A stretch of DNA of 64,000 nucleotides, from positions 620,001 through 684,000 of the forward strand of contig CM057067.1 in the NCBI GenBank assembly GCA_029945375.1, given 5' to 3'. The translations under genes were made by a program, and so were the position numbers. This DNA is from Agaricus subrufescens. Its lineage: Eukaryota; Basidiomycota; Agaricomycetes; Agaricales; Agaricaceae. Numbering within the stretch: position 1 is the first letter of the stretch; each line of letters begins with the position of its first letter. Of the stretch, positions 9,863-20,929 are shown one piece after another. A model generated the notes under the pieces. That model had not been told where the DNA came from and did not search any database. It worked only from the letters and a program-made list of their open reading frames with translations.

Positions 9863-11740
9863 TCAATGGTTCTGGATCCATTGCTCGTCAAAGCGATGGG
9901 CCCAGAACGGACAGCTTCTTGAAGAGGCCACATGCTCCCCTTTACAATTGGGGCACCATGGCTTATGTGGACAGGGCTGACCCACGGGGGTAGCTGGTTG
10001 AGGTGGCACAAGCTTAGGCTTGGCCTGACAGCAGTAACTCATCTCCTGGTGGTGAGCCGCGAAGTGAGTACCGGGACATCTGTCACACCTGGGAGCCCTG
10101 GTGCGACAAGAGACAGCGGGATGACCCCATGCCCAACATCTGGTGCAGAGGGGCCTCCCGGGATTAGCCTTGGCAGACGACACTCTGAGTCGTCCCCCAA
10201 GAAACATGATGGTTCTACTGGCTACAGCCTTGAGCTGGTGACCCGTTTGGGAATCCCATAACTTGAAATAGCAAATAGCAGTGTTGCCGCTTGCGCTGTT
10301 CTTGACCAGACAAGCGTCTGATGCGCGGACAAAATAGGGGCGGAGGGGTGATGCCTCCAGCGCCCTGTGAATATCATCAGGAGTGACAGGGGATTTGTCA
10401 CTCTTGAATCGAGGCACGTCGAGAAGCTTGACATAGGATTTCAATGAGGGGGGAGAGCACGTGAACTTCACGCTCTCATTGAAAAATCTGGACTCCAGAC
10501 CTTTACAAACAAGGTCTATGTTGTTGAAGTTAGGGACGTCAGTGCAAGTGATTTGCCAGCCGCTGTAAGCCCTAGAGATAGACTTGATGCGAAAGCGAGC
10601 TTTTGCACCAGAGAGATGTTGATTCAACACCCAGACAATCTGGGCATGATCAAAGACGGTAGAACCCTTGGTGATGTTCAGTATAATGTGGCGCCTCGAG
10701 GGGCCACGAGTAGTGGAATTAAGGCCCGAAGGGGTCCTATTCTTCCGGGAATTGTTCCGAGCTCAATCATTTAGGGAAACGATCTGCTCAGGAGATAGAT
10801 CCGGGAATGCTTGAGCCAAAGCGGCCAAGCTACTCACTGGAGTGGGGGCCGGTTTAGGTGGAGGAGCCTTAGCCAGAGCCCTAGACGCTGCCTTGGCATA
10901 GGAGCCATGGGTGTGAGGATAGGTAGTGTAGGGGATTGGCGGCGGACCACCCTTCTTCACCTGATGCTGAAACCCAGGAGTGACGACCTTGCCACTAGCA
11001 GTGGCCTTCTTTCCTTTGGGCAGGGTGGGGCCAGCAGGACCAGACGGGCCCGTACCCGGGTTCGGAGCTGTGTCCATCTGACTTGCAGGGGGGGGCTGTG
11101 TAGCAGCTACAGGCAGCGACCCAAATAGAGACACTGCTGTACCAAAAACAGTAATGGCAGCGCCAGTGGAAGTGGTGGTGGGGAGATCCCCCAACCTGGT
11201 ACGTCCTAAGGTCATGAACTTAGCAAGTTCATCACCTAGGGTGGCAAAAGCAGGCAGCAACTGCTCCCACGGAACGTTGGAGTAGCGCTGAAGAAAATTC
11301 AGACACTCATCCAGTGATGCCATCACAGCTTCAGAGTTGGTCTCCTCCGAGTTGGAAGAGCCTAGGGAAAGTGTGATAGGATGTTCTCCAGGCTCAACCA
11401 ACATACGAGGAGTCAGGGAGCGAGGAGGCTCAGTGGGCGGGGCAGTTCCCAAACTTCTGCTGTGGGGTGTCTGGGGGTCCACATACTTGAGGGGAGTCAC
11501 CTCCCTCTCCTCTGTCGGGCCTCTGGGTGTGGGCACAGAGACATCCTCGTCGGAGTCTACTGTGTGATAATAAGGAGTAGTCCCGACCTTGAAGGGGTCA
11601 GAACTCCCCGCATGCGATATGGTCCTGTCGGAGTGGGACCTGGAACAAGAGCGCTTGGTAGCAGGAGCCTTCCCTGCCACCCTGCGTTGATGAGAAAACA
11701 AAGACTTTTTTCCTCCCGGCGTACTGGGGGGATCAGCCAT
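9863..11740 (-). pseudogene. LINE 1 ORF1 (gag-like, zinc knuckles), one nonsense codon
   Basis: RNA-binding ORF1 product of a Tad1-like LINE. The frame opens at ATG 11740-11738, is Pro/Ser/Thr-rich at first, and stops at a TGA at 10,765-10,763 (after IVSLND). It continues in the same frame to the true stop at 9863, with a helical/RRM-like central part and C-terminal CCHC-type clusters (LCTRCWAWGHPAVSC, RCDRCPGTHFAAHH, WCPNCKGEHVASSRSC). The single TGA could be a CGA arginine codon changed by a C-to-T transition. Otherwise the gene looks intact, so inactivation is recent. Confidence 0.8.
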
Positions 11741-11850
11741 TGGCAAGCACGATCAAGAAACAGATGTGGAATGATAATGAGGACGATGGCGGTGTGTTTA
11801 CAGCTGTTTATTCTCGATCTATGGTGGAAGTACCAGATCAAGAAGCGATG

Positions 11851-11865
11851 GACCCCGGTCTGATC
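11851..11865. repeat. Target-site duplication of LINE 1 (5' side)
   Basis: Identical 15-mer to 5203-5217. It fixes the 5' end of LINE 1 at 11,850 and shows that the sequence left of 5203 and right of 11,866 was once continuous. Confidence 0.9.
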
Positions 11866-12532
11866 AACCAGGTAATCCTATTATCCAAGGAATCAAACTA
11901 ACTTTTCAGTAAACAACTTTTCGAATACCAACACTGGCCATGTCTAGGTATAACCTTCACTCTCGTTCTACCCAACAAAACTTCGTCAAGGGGACACAAA
12001 AAAGTGAGTCTATTTCAAAAAAATTGTCTGACGAAAAAATTTCAGCACAGCCTCCGGGTCTATTTATGCCTGCACACCTCTTGCCCACCTTGGAAGAGGT
12101 ACCCAAAATAAGACCCACTGAATTAAGCAAGGACATCATGTCCTCATCGGGAGACAAAGTGGATCAGGTCACTGATCTAACTCCTCCCCAGGATGATGAG
12201 GGAATTAATCCCCTCTCGTCGATAAGCAATGATATCTTGGATGCAAATATCATGAATAAAGACCCTTCGCATACAGGAAATCTATCTCGAGAATATAATA
12301 GAGTTGTACACTCGCTTAACATATTATCCCTGTCCCCAAACAAAGCTAACAGTAGCAGTAAGAATGAAAACTATTTCACTGCCCTATATTCTGTACAACC
12401 TGCGGATGACGAGACTCTGTCACAACTAAGTGATGATCAATGGAAAGCAGTGAACATGGCTACCGCCAATGATCCTGACAGACAGCGCGAGATGATACAC
12501 ATTAGGGAAATACATCAAGGTAACGACATTGA

Positions 12533-12652
12533 CATCAGCAAAAGGTTTGGCTACTTGAAGCTACTTGAAGCTACTTGAGGGCTACTTGAAATTGTTCAAG
12601 TAGCCCTCAGGTAGCTTCAAGTAGCTTCAAGTAGCCAAACTGTTTGCTGATG
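12533..12652. mobile_element. 120-bp palindromic element, copy 2
   Basis: Same length, ends and decamer arms as the copy at 7274-7393, differing from it mainly at positions inside the decamers (GCTACTTGAA here, GCTACTTGAT there). The arms differ from each other at about three positions, so this copy is slightly older than copy 1. The dinucleotides outside the ends (GA left, CT right) are not identical, so any 2-bp duplication has decayed. Removing 122 bp still restores the gag frame, as at copy 1. Confidence 0.82.
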
Positions 12653-14623
12653 CTTGCCAAACCTGGGACATCTAAAGACAAAGGAAAAAATGTGGATCCA
12701 TGTAACTGGGGTAATATCAACATACCTCATGGGGAATTAAACCCACAAGCTCAACAATGTGCACTGGAAGAAGCCAGATGTATGATGGAAAGACAAAAAG
12801 GGGGACTCAGAGCAACATCCACTCCCAGACACCCAAGTACAATATCGGAAAGGAATAATAATAACAGAGGTCACCAATCCTCATCACAACAACATGAATC
12901 TGCTCACGGTACTAATGCTGGTCAAGGAATGGGAATATCAAACTTTATTAGGAGCAACTACAAAATGAACCGAAGAGAAAACTTGGGTATAGGAGACCCC
13001 AATATTGGAATGACAAGACCAATTGATCTTGTCAACCCCAGAAGTTACCTTGGGGTAGCCTTCAATGAACTACGACAATGCTCCATAGGTATAGACTTGC
13101 CTAGCAATAAAAGAGATAAGAATCATCATGTAAAACATAAGAGTAAGAAACATAAACAATTGAAAAATGGAAAGAAAAAGAAAAGATCTACTTACTGGAA
13201 AATGTTGTCACCCATTACAATTCCTACTCCAGACCATGGTAACTCAGACTCTGAGCCCTCAGAACCTGATTCCCCATTGAGCTCATCCAGTGACAACTCT
13301 GAAAGCAGTGATAGCACCTCAAGTAATGGAAGGGATGACTCAAGCTTGTCCTTTTCAAGCTCAGAATCATCTAGTGATGATCATACTAGAGCAACTCACC
13401 ATAGACAAACTCATCAAAACAATTCTCACTCTCTGTTCAAACTGATTCCCCCAGAGAAATATGATGGATCTCCCTCGATCCAGAAGTTTTTCAGATTCAT
13501 AAAACAAACTGACGAGTATCTCACTGACGGTAAAGCTCCCCCCAAGCATGAAGTGTCCATTGCATCAAAGTTTCTCATTGATAAGGCATACAATTTCTAT
13601 CTTCTAAATGCATCTCTACAACCCCAGAGATGGCTCTGGCATGAATTTGCAGAAGCATTGTTCAATCATTGCTTCCCAGCAGATTTTCGGACACAACAAA
13701 GATCCAAGTTAAACAATTTCCATCAATGAAACCAGCCAGTAAAAGAATACATGAGCCAACTCTATGAATTTTTCATTGTAGTAGGATTAGATGCCAAGAA
13801 TCTAAATGATGAACATACTATGGCAGATAAATGCTGGCATGGACTTCGCCCTGAAATTCAAGAACAACTATGGCTGAGCAATCTCAACCCTGACATAAAC
13901 TCATTAGATGACATACAAATGGCTGCAGAGAGAATCAAATTGGCACAATCAGTTGTCACTTCCCAGAACTCAGGACAAATGGGAAATCACAGTGACAACA
14001 ATTGAAGTGGTAAACAAAAATTCAAATTGTACCCCCACAAGGAGAACGACAACAGCACCCACAACTCCACCCAACACTCCAGCTGGAAAAGTAATTCAAG
14101 TCATCACCACTGGGATAGACAGAAGTTTCACCAAAAGACAAATAGGACACCTAATAAGAACTCAGGGGATCATCATAAAATCTGAAGGAGCAAATCTCTG
14201 ACTTACCATCACAGGCAAAATGGTCATAAGGAAAACAGGTGATCAAATTGGGTACCTCAGGATGAATGGGACTGTAGGTGTCGAGAAGGCAAATGCCTCC
14301 ATTGTGGTAGCAGAGATCATATGACAAGGCAATGCCCTGACTTGCAAATGGTCACTTCTTCCAATTGAGGACCACCTGGAGTGTGGTCAAATACAGTTGA
14401 AGTATCCAACATAGAAGAAATGGAGCAATTGTGTACTCTTGCCAAAACTACCAAATGTGCAAATGAAATTATTCTTGCATCCCTAAAATTCAGGGACATA
14501 CACCGAGATGATATCTCTGAATTCTCCTCATATGCAACCTGTCTGGAACTACCTGACCTAAGCAAAAAAATTGACACCCTTGAAGTCAACAATGGCTCAC
14601 ATGATGACTTACCAGAACTATTA

Positions 14624-14637
14624 ACTGTCACTGACTC
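14624..14637. repeat. Target-site duplication of LINE 2 (5' side)
   Basis: ACTGTCACTGACTC, repeated at 19,447-19,460 right after the poly(A) tail. The gag frame is continuous across the site when one copy is skipped (…TVTDS). Confidence 0.9.
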
Positions 14638-14851
14638 AGGCGAAACTGGTAAAATTTCTGAATGTACCCACCCCTCATCATGCCGAAACTGCGGCGAAAG
14701 CCACCCCGCTAATGACCCCGCCTGCATATATAAACAGAACCAGCACAACAAGGAGTGGCACCGCCAACGCGCCATCGAAGACCGTGCCAAACGCATCTCA
14801 TCTGTCAGTAAGGCCATTAGTGAAGCCAACCACACCCAGGTGACCGTTTAA
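14638..14851 (+). pseudogene. LINE 2 ORF1, C-terminal fragment
   Basis: About 70 codons remain, with one zinc knuckle (CRNCGESHPANDPAC) and a basic tail (QRAIEDRAKRISS). The stop TAA (14,849-14,851) is followed after one base by the ORF2 start ATG at 14,853. Translation here could only come from read-in through the gag frame, with which it happens to be in frame. Confidence 0.8.
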
Positions 14852-14852
14852 T

Positions 14853-17800
14853 ATGTCTATACACCCTAACAATAATATAGACGAGTGTCGAATACTCGCC
14901 CCAAGTACATTTAACATCTGGTCTTACAATGCATGCAAAAACTGGGAGAACACCTCCCTCACGCTCAAACGATGCGCATCATTTATTGATATTATTCTAT
15001 TTCAGGAACCAGGCTGGAAACGCGTCTGCGCGCAGCCATCTAATACTAATAGAGAGGGAGATGATGCGTACGGCCCACCGATACACCCTTCATGGATCCC
15101 CATGCTGCCCGCTTTCAACAACACATCCCCCTCCTTCAGACCTCGCGTCATCACGTATGTCAACCGGAGACTGACCTCACTCAACCCACAACTCAGGTCG
15201 GACATCATCAAAAACCCGGATATCTCCCTTATCACACTCAAACACCCGGGCAAAACACAAGACGCCACCCACATCCTCAACGTATATAATGATGGACGCA
15301 CCTATGAGGCCCTATCGGTCATCGAAGAAAAACACCACCAATTTCCATGCATAGACATATGCGGTGGAGACTTCAACATCCAAGACCACGAATGGGACCC
15401 AGGAGCAAAGGCGCACCATGGACCCAATTCGCTTGCGACACGACTCACTAACGCCATGAGCTCCTTGGGCACCCTCAGAGCCCCATTCGACAACCCCAAT
15501 TCTCCCACCCACATCCCCTTCCAATCAGAGGGCGTCCGCCCCTCCATCATAGACCTATGTTTCGCTTCCCCGACATTCATTCAGAACCCTGACTTCTCTA
15601 ACTCCGTCCAGGATGACGACATAAGCAGGCTCGGCTCAGATCACAACCCCATCCACATCAAGATCCCCAACAAAGGGCAGGAAGATACGATCGGTAAGAT
15701 GTTCCTTGACAAATACTCCAAGGAGGAAGACGAGTTTGTGTCCGAAGTCCTCGAAAGTACTAACTCCCTTAGAATTGAACTCGGCCTACCCAACAAACCG
15801 GAAGAAATCGAAAAGTTCACCTCAGGTATGGCGTCCATCCTTCTGTCTGCCTGGAACAAACACGCCGTCATGGCAAAACCGTCCCGCCATTCCAAAAAAT
15901 GGTGGGACAAAGAATGTCGCGAGACGTTCAAAGACATGAAGCGTAACCGCCTTCACGGCCACAAACGTGATCACACTAAATTTTCACAGCTCAGAAAATT
16001 AGCATGCAACAAAAAGAACGCCCACTATAGTAAAGCCATTCAACACACGGCAGTCATCAAGAAGCGACCATGGGACCTCATTGAATGGACTAGAGACAGG
16101 AAGTTACCGGCAACTGAAGCCATCTTAGATCATGAAGGTAACCCATGTAATAGTGATGAAATGCTGTTCGACGCCATACATAATACGTTCAACTCTGCTA
16201 ACGACAGAACGGTCAACTTTGACAGAGTAAACAGATGCCTTTCCCCCTTCCCCCCCCCGCACATGGAACCAGTTCTCCCCCCTTGAACTCACTGATGCCC
16301 TCCGTAGCTGCTCCAAAAATTCAGCACCAGGACCGGACAACATCACGTGGCATCTCCTTAAAAGACTTATTCGCTCATCCCCAGATTTTTCCGCTACCCT
16401 CGTTTCGCTGTGCAACGCGTGTGTCAACGCCAGATTCTGGCCGTCCCACTTCAAGGAATCCAACTCGGTCATCATACCCAAACCCGGTAAACCCTCCTAC
16501 GACAAAATCAAATCCTTCCGCCCCATCGTTCTCCTCAATACCACCGGTAAGCTCTTCGAGAAAATCATAGCCACTAGACTGCAGTATGACGGCATCACCC
16601 ACAACATTATCCATCCCTGCCAAACCGGTGGCATTCTTCAAAGGTCCACAGAGGATGCCGCGGTGGCCATCACCCACCTAGTCCGGAATGCTTGGAGCCG
16701 CAAACAGGTTGTCTCCGTGCTGGCATTCGACATAGCCCAATTCTTCCCCTCACTCAACCATCACATCCTATGCCGAACCCTAGCCCACTTCGGTTATCCT
16801 CCCTCTATTGTTTCCTTCTTCCAAAACTATCTAGTAGATCGGTTCACCTCATATAACATCAACAACAAAAAATCACCAAAGTTCCCGTGCAGTGTAGGAG
16901 TCGGACAAGGGAGCGCCCTCTCTCCCATACTTTCCACTCTATACATTTCTCCCATTTTTCATCTTCTCGATTACTGGATCTCTCACGACAACTCTTTCAT
17001 TAAACCCATTTCTTCTTTTCTATCATACGTAGATGACGGCTCCCTTATAGCTACGGACTCGGACTATAGTTCTACCCATGAATCTCTCCTCCACGCATAC
17101 TCACATATATCTCAACTTTTTACAGAATTTGGCCTCGTCATGGAACATTCCAAGACAGAACTCTTCAATTTCGCCAAGAAACCAGGAGACCCCGACCCTG
17201 CCATTGACCTCGGAGTTGAGCCATTCACTGGCGACCACCCCCTCACCCCCAAGAAAGTTTGGAGATATCTCGGAGTCTTCTTCGACAGATCTCTCACTTT
17301 CAAACACCACGTCACCAGATATGCCACCTGGTCATTCTCGGCGGCCAAATGCTTAAAAATTCTTGGCAACTCGGCCAAAGGTCTACTCCCCCACCATAAA
17401 CGCCTCTTATACACCTCCTGCGTTATTTCCATAGCCACATACGGCCTCAGATGCTGGTATCGCCCGGGCACCAGAGGCTTCTCAACGAACACCAAAACCT
17501 TCAACGCTATGCATAGAGCTGCATCGCTATGGATTACAGGATCATTCCACACGACTCCCACAGGGGGTGCCCTTGCCCTCGCTGGACTCGTCCCTATGCA
17601 CATCACACTCAAAAAACTCTTCGACAAATCCAAAGCTAGAATCGCCACCCTCCACCGAGGTCACCCCATCCTCGCCCTCTCCACCAAACCCGTAGCCCAA
17701 GGAACTATACTCCACCCTGAAAGCCTTGAGTACATGTCCAAAACCCGCCGCCTCACTGCTAAATCCCCACTAGACGTTGACGATCTCAGCCTCATCGCTG

Positions 17801-19215
17801 AAACCTTTCACCCCACCCACCCTCTTAATACTCCAGGACAACGATTCGCTGACACCCATCACACACGCTTCTCTTTCACCCTCCCCCCGTCGTCACTCAA
17901 AGCCCCGAAAGAAGAAATTGAGGCATATCACGGTGTCATCAGCAAAATTATCTCCTCGCCTGAAAAACACTCCATATGCGCCGTTATGAGCAGTAAAATG
18001 CAGAAGGACGAGATGGGGGACCCTAACCTCCCCAAACACTTTCACGCTGTGTACTCCATAACCCATCAGAATACGCTAATTCACTCGAAAACTCTCCCTG
18101 CAGGACGGCGAACATCTATTGCCAACGCTCACACATGGGCGTCCATCATGGCGATCACCAAAATTACGGAGCACCTCCGGCTACATCCCCACAATATACA
18201 ACACATCCATCTCCTATCCCCATGCGCCCCTGTCCTGCGCGGACACATCTTCAACGGGTCCTCCCACAAAGGTCGATCCATCAACATCGCACTCGCTGGT
18301 GCCCTCAAAGACCTAGCAGACATAGCCCCCTGTACCCACATCTCCATTCGCGGCTTTAGAGCGGCGAGCATGCCACGATGCCTGCACAAGAAGCACGACC
18401 CCAAATGCGCTACATGCATTGTCAAGAAAACGGCCATGACAGCAAAACACGCCACATTCGATGGCAAAACCATCTTCCCACCATCCCAGACCCTACAAAA
18501 ACGTCACACTGCCATTGAACAACATGCCTTCGCTCAATGGACAGATGCTTTCAATGACCCCAAATCAGGGTTTTACAAAGGCCACAACTTCCTCGCACTG
18601 AACGACGGGACAAGCGACGACCACCTCACCCCCGCTACACACGGTAACGGCCCTTGGATGGGCACATACTGGCACACATCAGCTACAGAATCTGTCCAAC
18701 TCTACAGTAGGTTCTGCCGCACTATCACTAACCACGCCCCTATAGGTGATTATCGTGATCGCTTCTTCGCCAAATCTGTTCCCCCCCCCAACATCACATG
18801 TCCCTGCCGAGGCCACCCGCGAGAGACAAGACATCACATACTATATGAATGCCCATGGTATGCAAGGAGAATCGACCACAATTATGAACAAATCGAGGAT
18901 GTCATTCTTTTCCTCGTCGACAACCCCAATGCATTCTCCTTCCAGGGCCCCTTATGCCCTAGGAAGGAGGAAATCAAGTGGAAACGTCATGTGGAAAAAA
19001 TGTACAAACAACGTGAATTCATATGCCGATCGCTTGGCATCAACCCTCCTAACTCCCCCATCTTCATCGGAGAAAAGATTAACCCTACTCTCGCAAAACT
19101 CCTCGTCCCTCGTGCCATCATTTACCCAAACAACGAACGCATTGACTTTATCCCCACCCTACTATCTGACATTGCCAACGGAACATACAAAGAGGTCACC
19201 ATTGTCGGCATGTAA
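14853..19215 (+). CDS. LINE 2 ORF2: endonuclease, reverse transcriptase, RNase H-like, zinc motif (one frameshift)
   Basis: N-terminal APE-type endonuclease (ILFQEPGWK, GGDFNIQDHEWDP, LGSDHNP), reverse transcriptase (SAPGPDNITWHLLK, FDIAQFFPSLNHH, GQGSALSPILSTLY, SYVDDGSL), thumb, an RNase H-like region and a C-terminal CPC...ETRHHILYEC zinc motif. The stop is at 19,213-19,215. The frame changes by one base at a run of C residues near 16,248-16,258: upstream codons end in LSPFPPP and the continuation reads TWNQFSPLELTDALRS. This is a single-base indel, a sequencing error, or conceivably slippage. No other lesion was seen in about 4.3 kb, so this is a young copy. Confidence 0.88.
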
Positions 19216-19446
19216 CCATATAAGCTAAGTCTATCTCTCTCCCACGTCTGATGGCCCCTGCTTCTCTATGTCGCTCGGGGCACCTGTCCGTGATATATAG
19301 CATTGTCGGTCTGGGCTTCGTTTTTTCACTTATTTTCTCCTCATGTTGTATCGGGCTTTGTTTTACCACCTTTTTTCCTGGCCTCCGGCCAGGAGCGCTA
19401 CGCGATCGGGCAGCGCTTAATAAAAGTTGATTCAAAAAAAAAAAAA

Positions 19447-19460
19447 ACTGTCACTGACTC
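19447..19460. repeat. Target-site duplication of LINE 2 (3' side)
   Basis: Second copy of ACTGTCACTGACTC, abutting the poly(A) tail; after it the gag frame continues with SICNYQCEKMSEQ. Confidence 0.9.
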
Positions 19461-20551
19461 TAGTATATGTAACTACCAATGTGAAAAAATGTCTGAGCAA
19501 GGTGAAAAGTCCTCAAATGATGAAACCAACAAACCAGAAATATGTGTTGATGACAATCAGTCAAAAAATACTGAGCCTGAACACCCCAAGGTTGATTGTT
19601 TCTTAAAAGACCTGGTAGACTCATTAGCCCAATTGATACACAAGAATGGCACTACAGACAAATCCAAATCTGAGTACAAATCAGTCATAGTTATGGATGG
19701 AGATCGTATTGTGATACATCCAAACTCCTCAATGTTTGAATTCTTGCAAAAAGAATTTGAATCAGCCTGCTCATGGGAAAGAGTCAACAATTGGGTGAAA
19801 GAACAATTCAGGACAAACAAACCCAAAGAGGATTCAGGATATAACCTCAGCCAGTGGATGTTTCATTTCATGGATGACGGTTTGCACTACAATGGACAAT
19901 ATCATCAAGGAAAATGAGTACCTGAATTTCTAGACTCCAAAACTGGAATAATAGGAGATGTTGTTAAAACAAAACTTGAACAGGTAATGTTCAACTTCTT
20001 CCCCAGGAATTGGCACAGAGTCAGAGTGTTCAAGAGATGTCATCGGGGTATATTCCTAATTAGCTCTTGAGCCTGGAAAAACAGGATTAAAATAAGATGT
20101 GAACATGTAGTCAGCTGGAAATCCTCAGTCATAGCCCACCACATATGGCGTAAACTCTTCCAAGCTATACAAGAAACCAGAGTCCCTAGCAACATCTTAA
20201 CCATGTTGGAATACATAGCCCTTACTTGTGATCAAGAGGACAAATATATTGCGAATGCTGAATTCATACTCAATTCCAGAATACATTGCTTATGGGGAGG
20301 ATTTGCAGACTCAGATGATTTGTACACAAGTGAACAACTTTAACTTAGGTACTAGATGAGAAGCCTTCAAAGTTTCAAGCAATAGGAGACTTAGACTATT
20401 TTCCAAATTACAGGGGGTTTGGTGTGACATAACAGGTGTGACATGTCACAGAATAGTGAAAGCAACATGAGAATATCATTATGTAACTCTTTCAGCTGAC
20501 AAACATCATTGCAAGCTCCACCAATTAGCCTTTTCCATCTTGAAATGAGCA

Positions 20552-20754
20552 GCAACAAAACCTTTCCAATGATCCTCAATCTTAAACAGTATTGAAACTG
20601 AACTTAAATTCAAAGCACAGCCACAGAATTGTACATACATGTAAACAAGATGCTGATGTAGCTTCCTGTATATTCCCATGATTTTACACAATTTACTTGG
20701 ACTGCTATAGCATGTTCTTTACAAATGTACAAAACATTGGAAAGGTTTTGTTGC
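20552..20754. repeat. Inverted repeat pair, possible small MITE
   Basis: GCAACAAAACCTTTCCAATG at 20,552-20,571 and its exact reverse complement at 20,735-20,754, 163 bp apart, in AT-rich non-coding sequence. No target duplication is convincing. The surrounding 20,344-20,900 holds no supported gene. Confidence 0.5.
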
Positions 20755-20929
20755 CTACTGTATATGTACTACTATGGTCTACCCAAATAGGAAGATAGAC
20801 ACAGGCTGAGTAAGTATGGCCAAAGTGACTGAGTATTCATGAGAACAATAACACTGATACAGAAAGTACAAAGAGAAAAAGATGGGGCATATGACTATGT
20901 ATCATGAGGGTGTGGTGAAATTGTAACAC

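Larger units (their letters stand above)
5218..11850 (-). mobile_element. Tad1-like non-LTR retrotransposon (LINE 1), full length, disabled
   Basis: A 6.6-kb LINE bounded by a perfect 15-bp target-site duplication. It ends in 15 T on the plus strand (5218-5232), that is, a poly(A) tail on its own strand. From its 5' end it holds a leader of about 110 bp, ORF1 with zinc knuckles and ORF2 with endonuclease, reverse transcriptase, RNase H and a C-terminal zinc motif, the usual Tad1-clade order. Breaks: one TGA in ORF1, a 122-bp palindromic insertion in the reverse transcriptase, a frame change near 6.56-6.62 kb, and one TGA in the RNase H to C-terminal region. It sits in the leader of the gag element that resumes at 11,866. 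Confidence 0.9.
14638..19446 (+). mobile_element. Tad1-like LINE 2, 5'-truncated, nearly intact ORF2
   Basis: A 4.8-kb LINE with a 14-bp target-site duplication and a 13-A tail (19,434-19,446) preceded by AATAAA. It starts inside ORF1, so it is 5'-truncated as is usual for target-primed insertion. It is CpG- and C-rich, unlike the surrounding gag element, which argues for insertion after the host element had decayed. It is related to LINE 1 by domain order and motifs but clearly a different family at the protein level. Confidence 0.92.
11866..20343 (+). mobile_element. Old gag-bearing retroelement, host of the nested insertions
   Basis: Remnant that contains a palindromic element and LINE 2 and has LINE 1 in its leader. 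With the insertions set aside, one long frame can be followed from 11,940 to 20,343. CpG is strongly depleted: I count about seven CpG in the ~900 bp after 12,661, against many per line in the inserted LINE 2. No protease, integrase or reverse transcriptase of its own was found, and no clear LTR pair, so the class (LTR retroelement by gag type) is inferred. Confidence 0.65.
11940..20343 (+). pseudogene. Gag-like polyprotein with CCHC zinc knuckle, interrupted by two elements and seven TGA codons
   Basis: ATG at 11,940 (MSRYNLHSRSTQQN). An acidic/Ser-rich N-terminus and a Lys/His stretch near 13,110-13,190 precede a retrotransposon gag domain at 13,430-13,970 (LFKLIPPEKYDGSP, KCWHGLRPEIQEQLW). 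A CX2CX4HX4C knuckle (CLHCGSRDHMTRQC) lies near 14,305-14,345. A further ~300-residue part of unknown type resumes after LINE 2 (19,460-20,340). The palindrome at 12,533-12,652 breaks the frame by 122 nt. In-frame stops are all TGA: 13,727, 14,003, 14,183, 14,240, 14,366, 19,915 and 20,068. The first non-TGA stop is TAA at 20,341. Reading each TGA as a former CGA is the simplest explanation. It is a dead gene; whether the distal part belonged to a pol-less element or to a captured gene is open. Confidence 0.7.

Noticed and set aside
13727..20070. UGA recoded as an amino acid (selenocysteine or Trp)
   Set aside because: The stops occur only in decayed repeats, CpG is depleted there, and neighbouring nuclear genes use TGA as a stop (for example DSN1-adjacent RPF2 ends in TGA).
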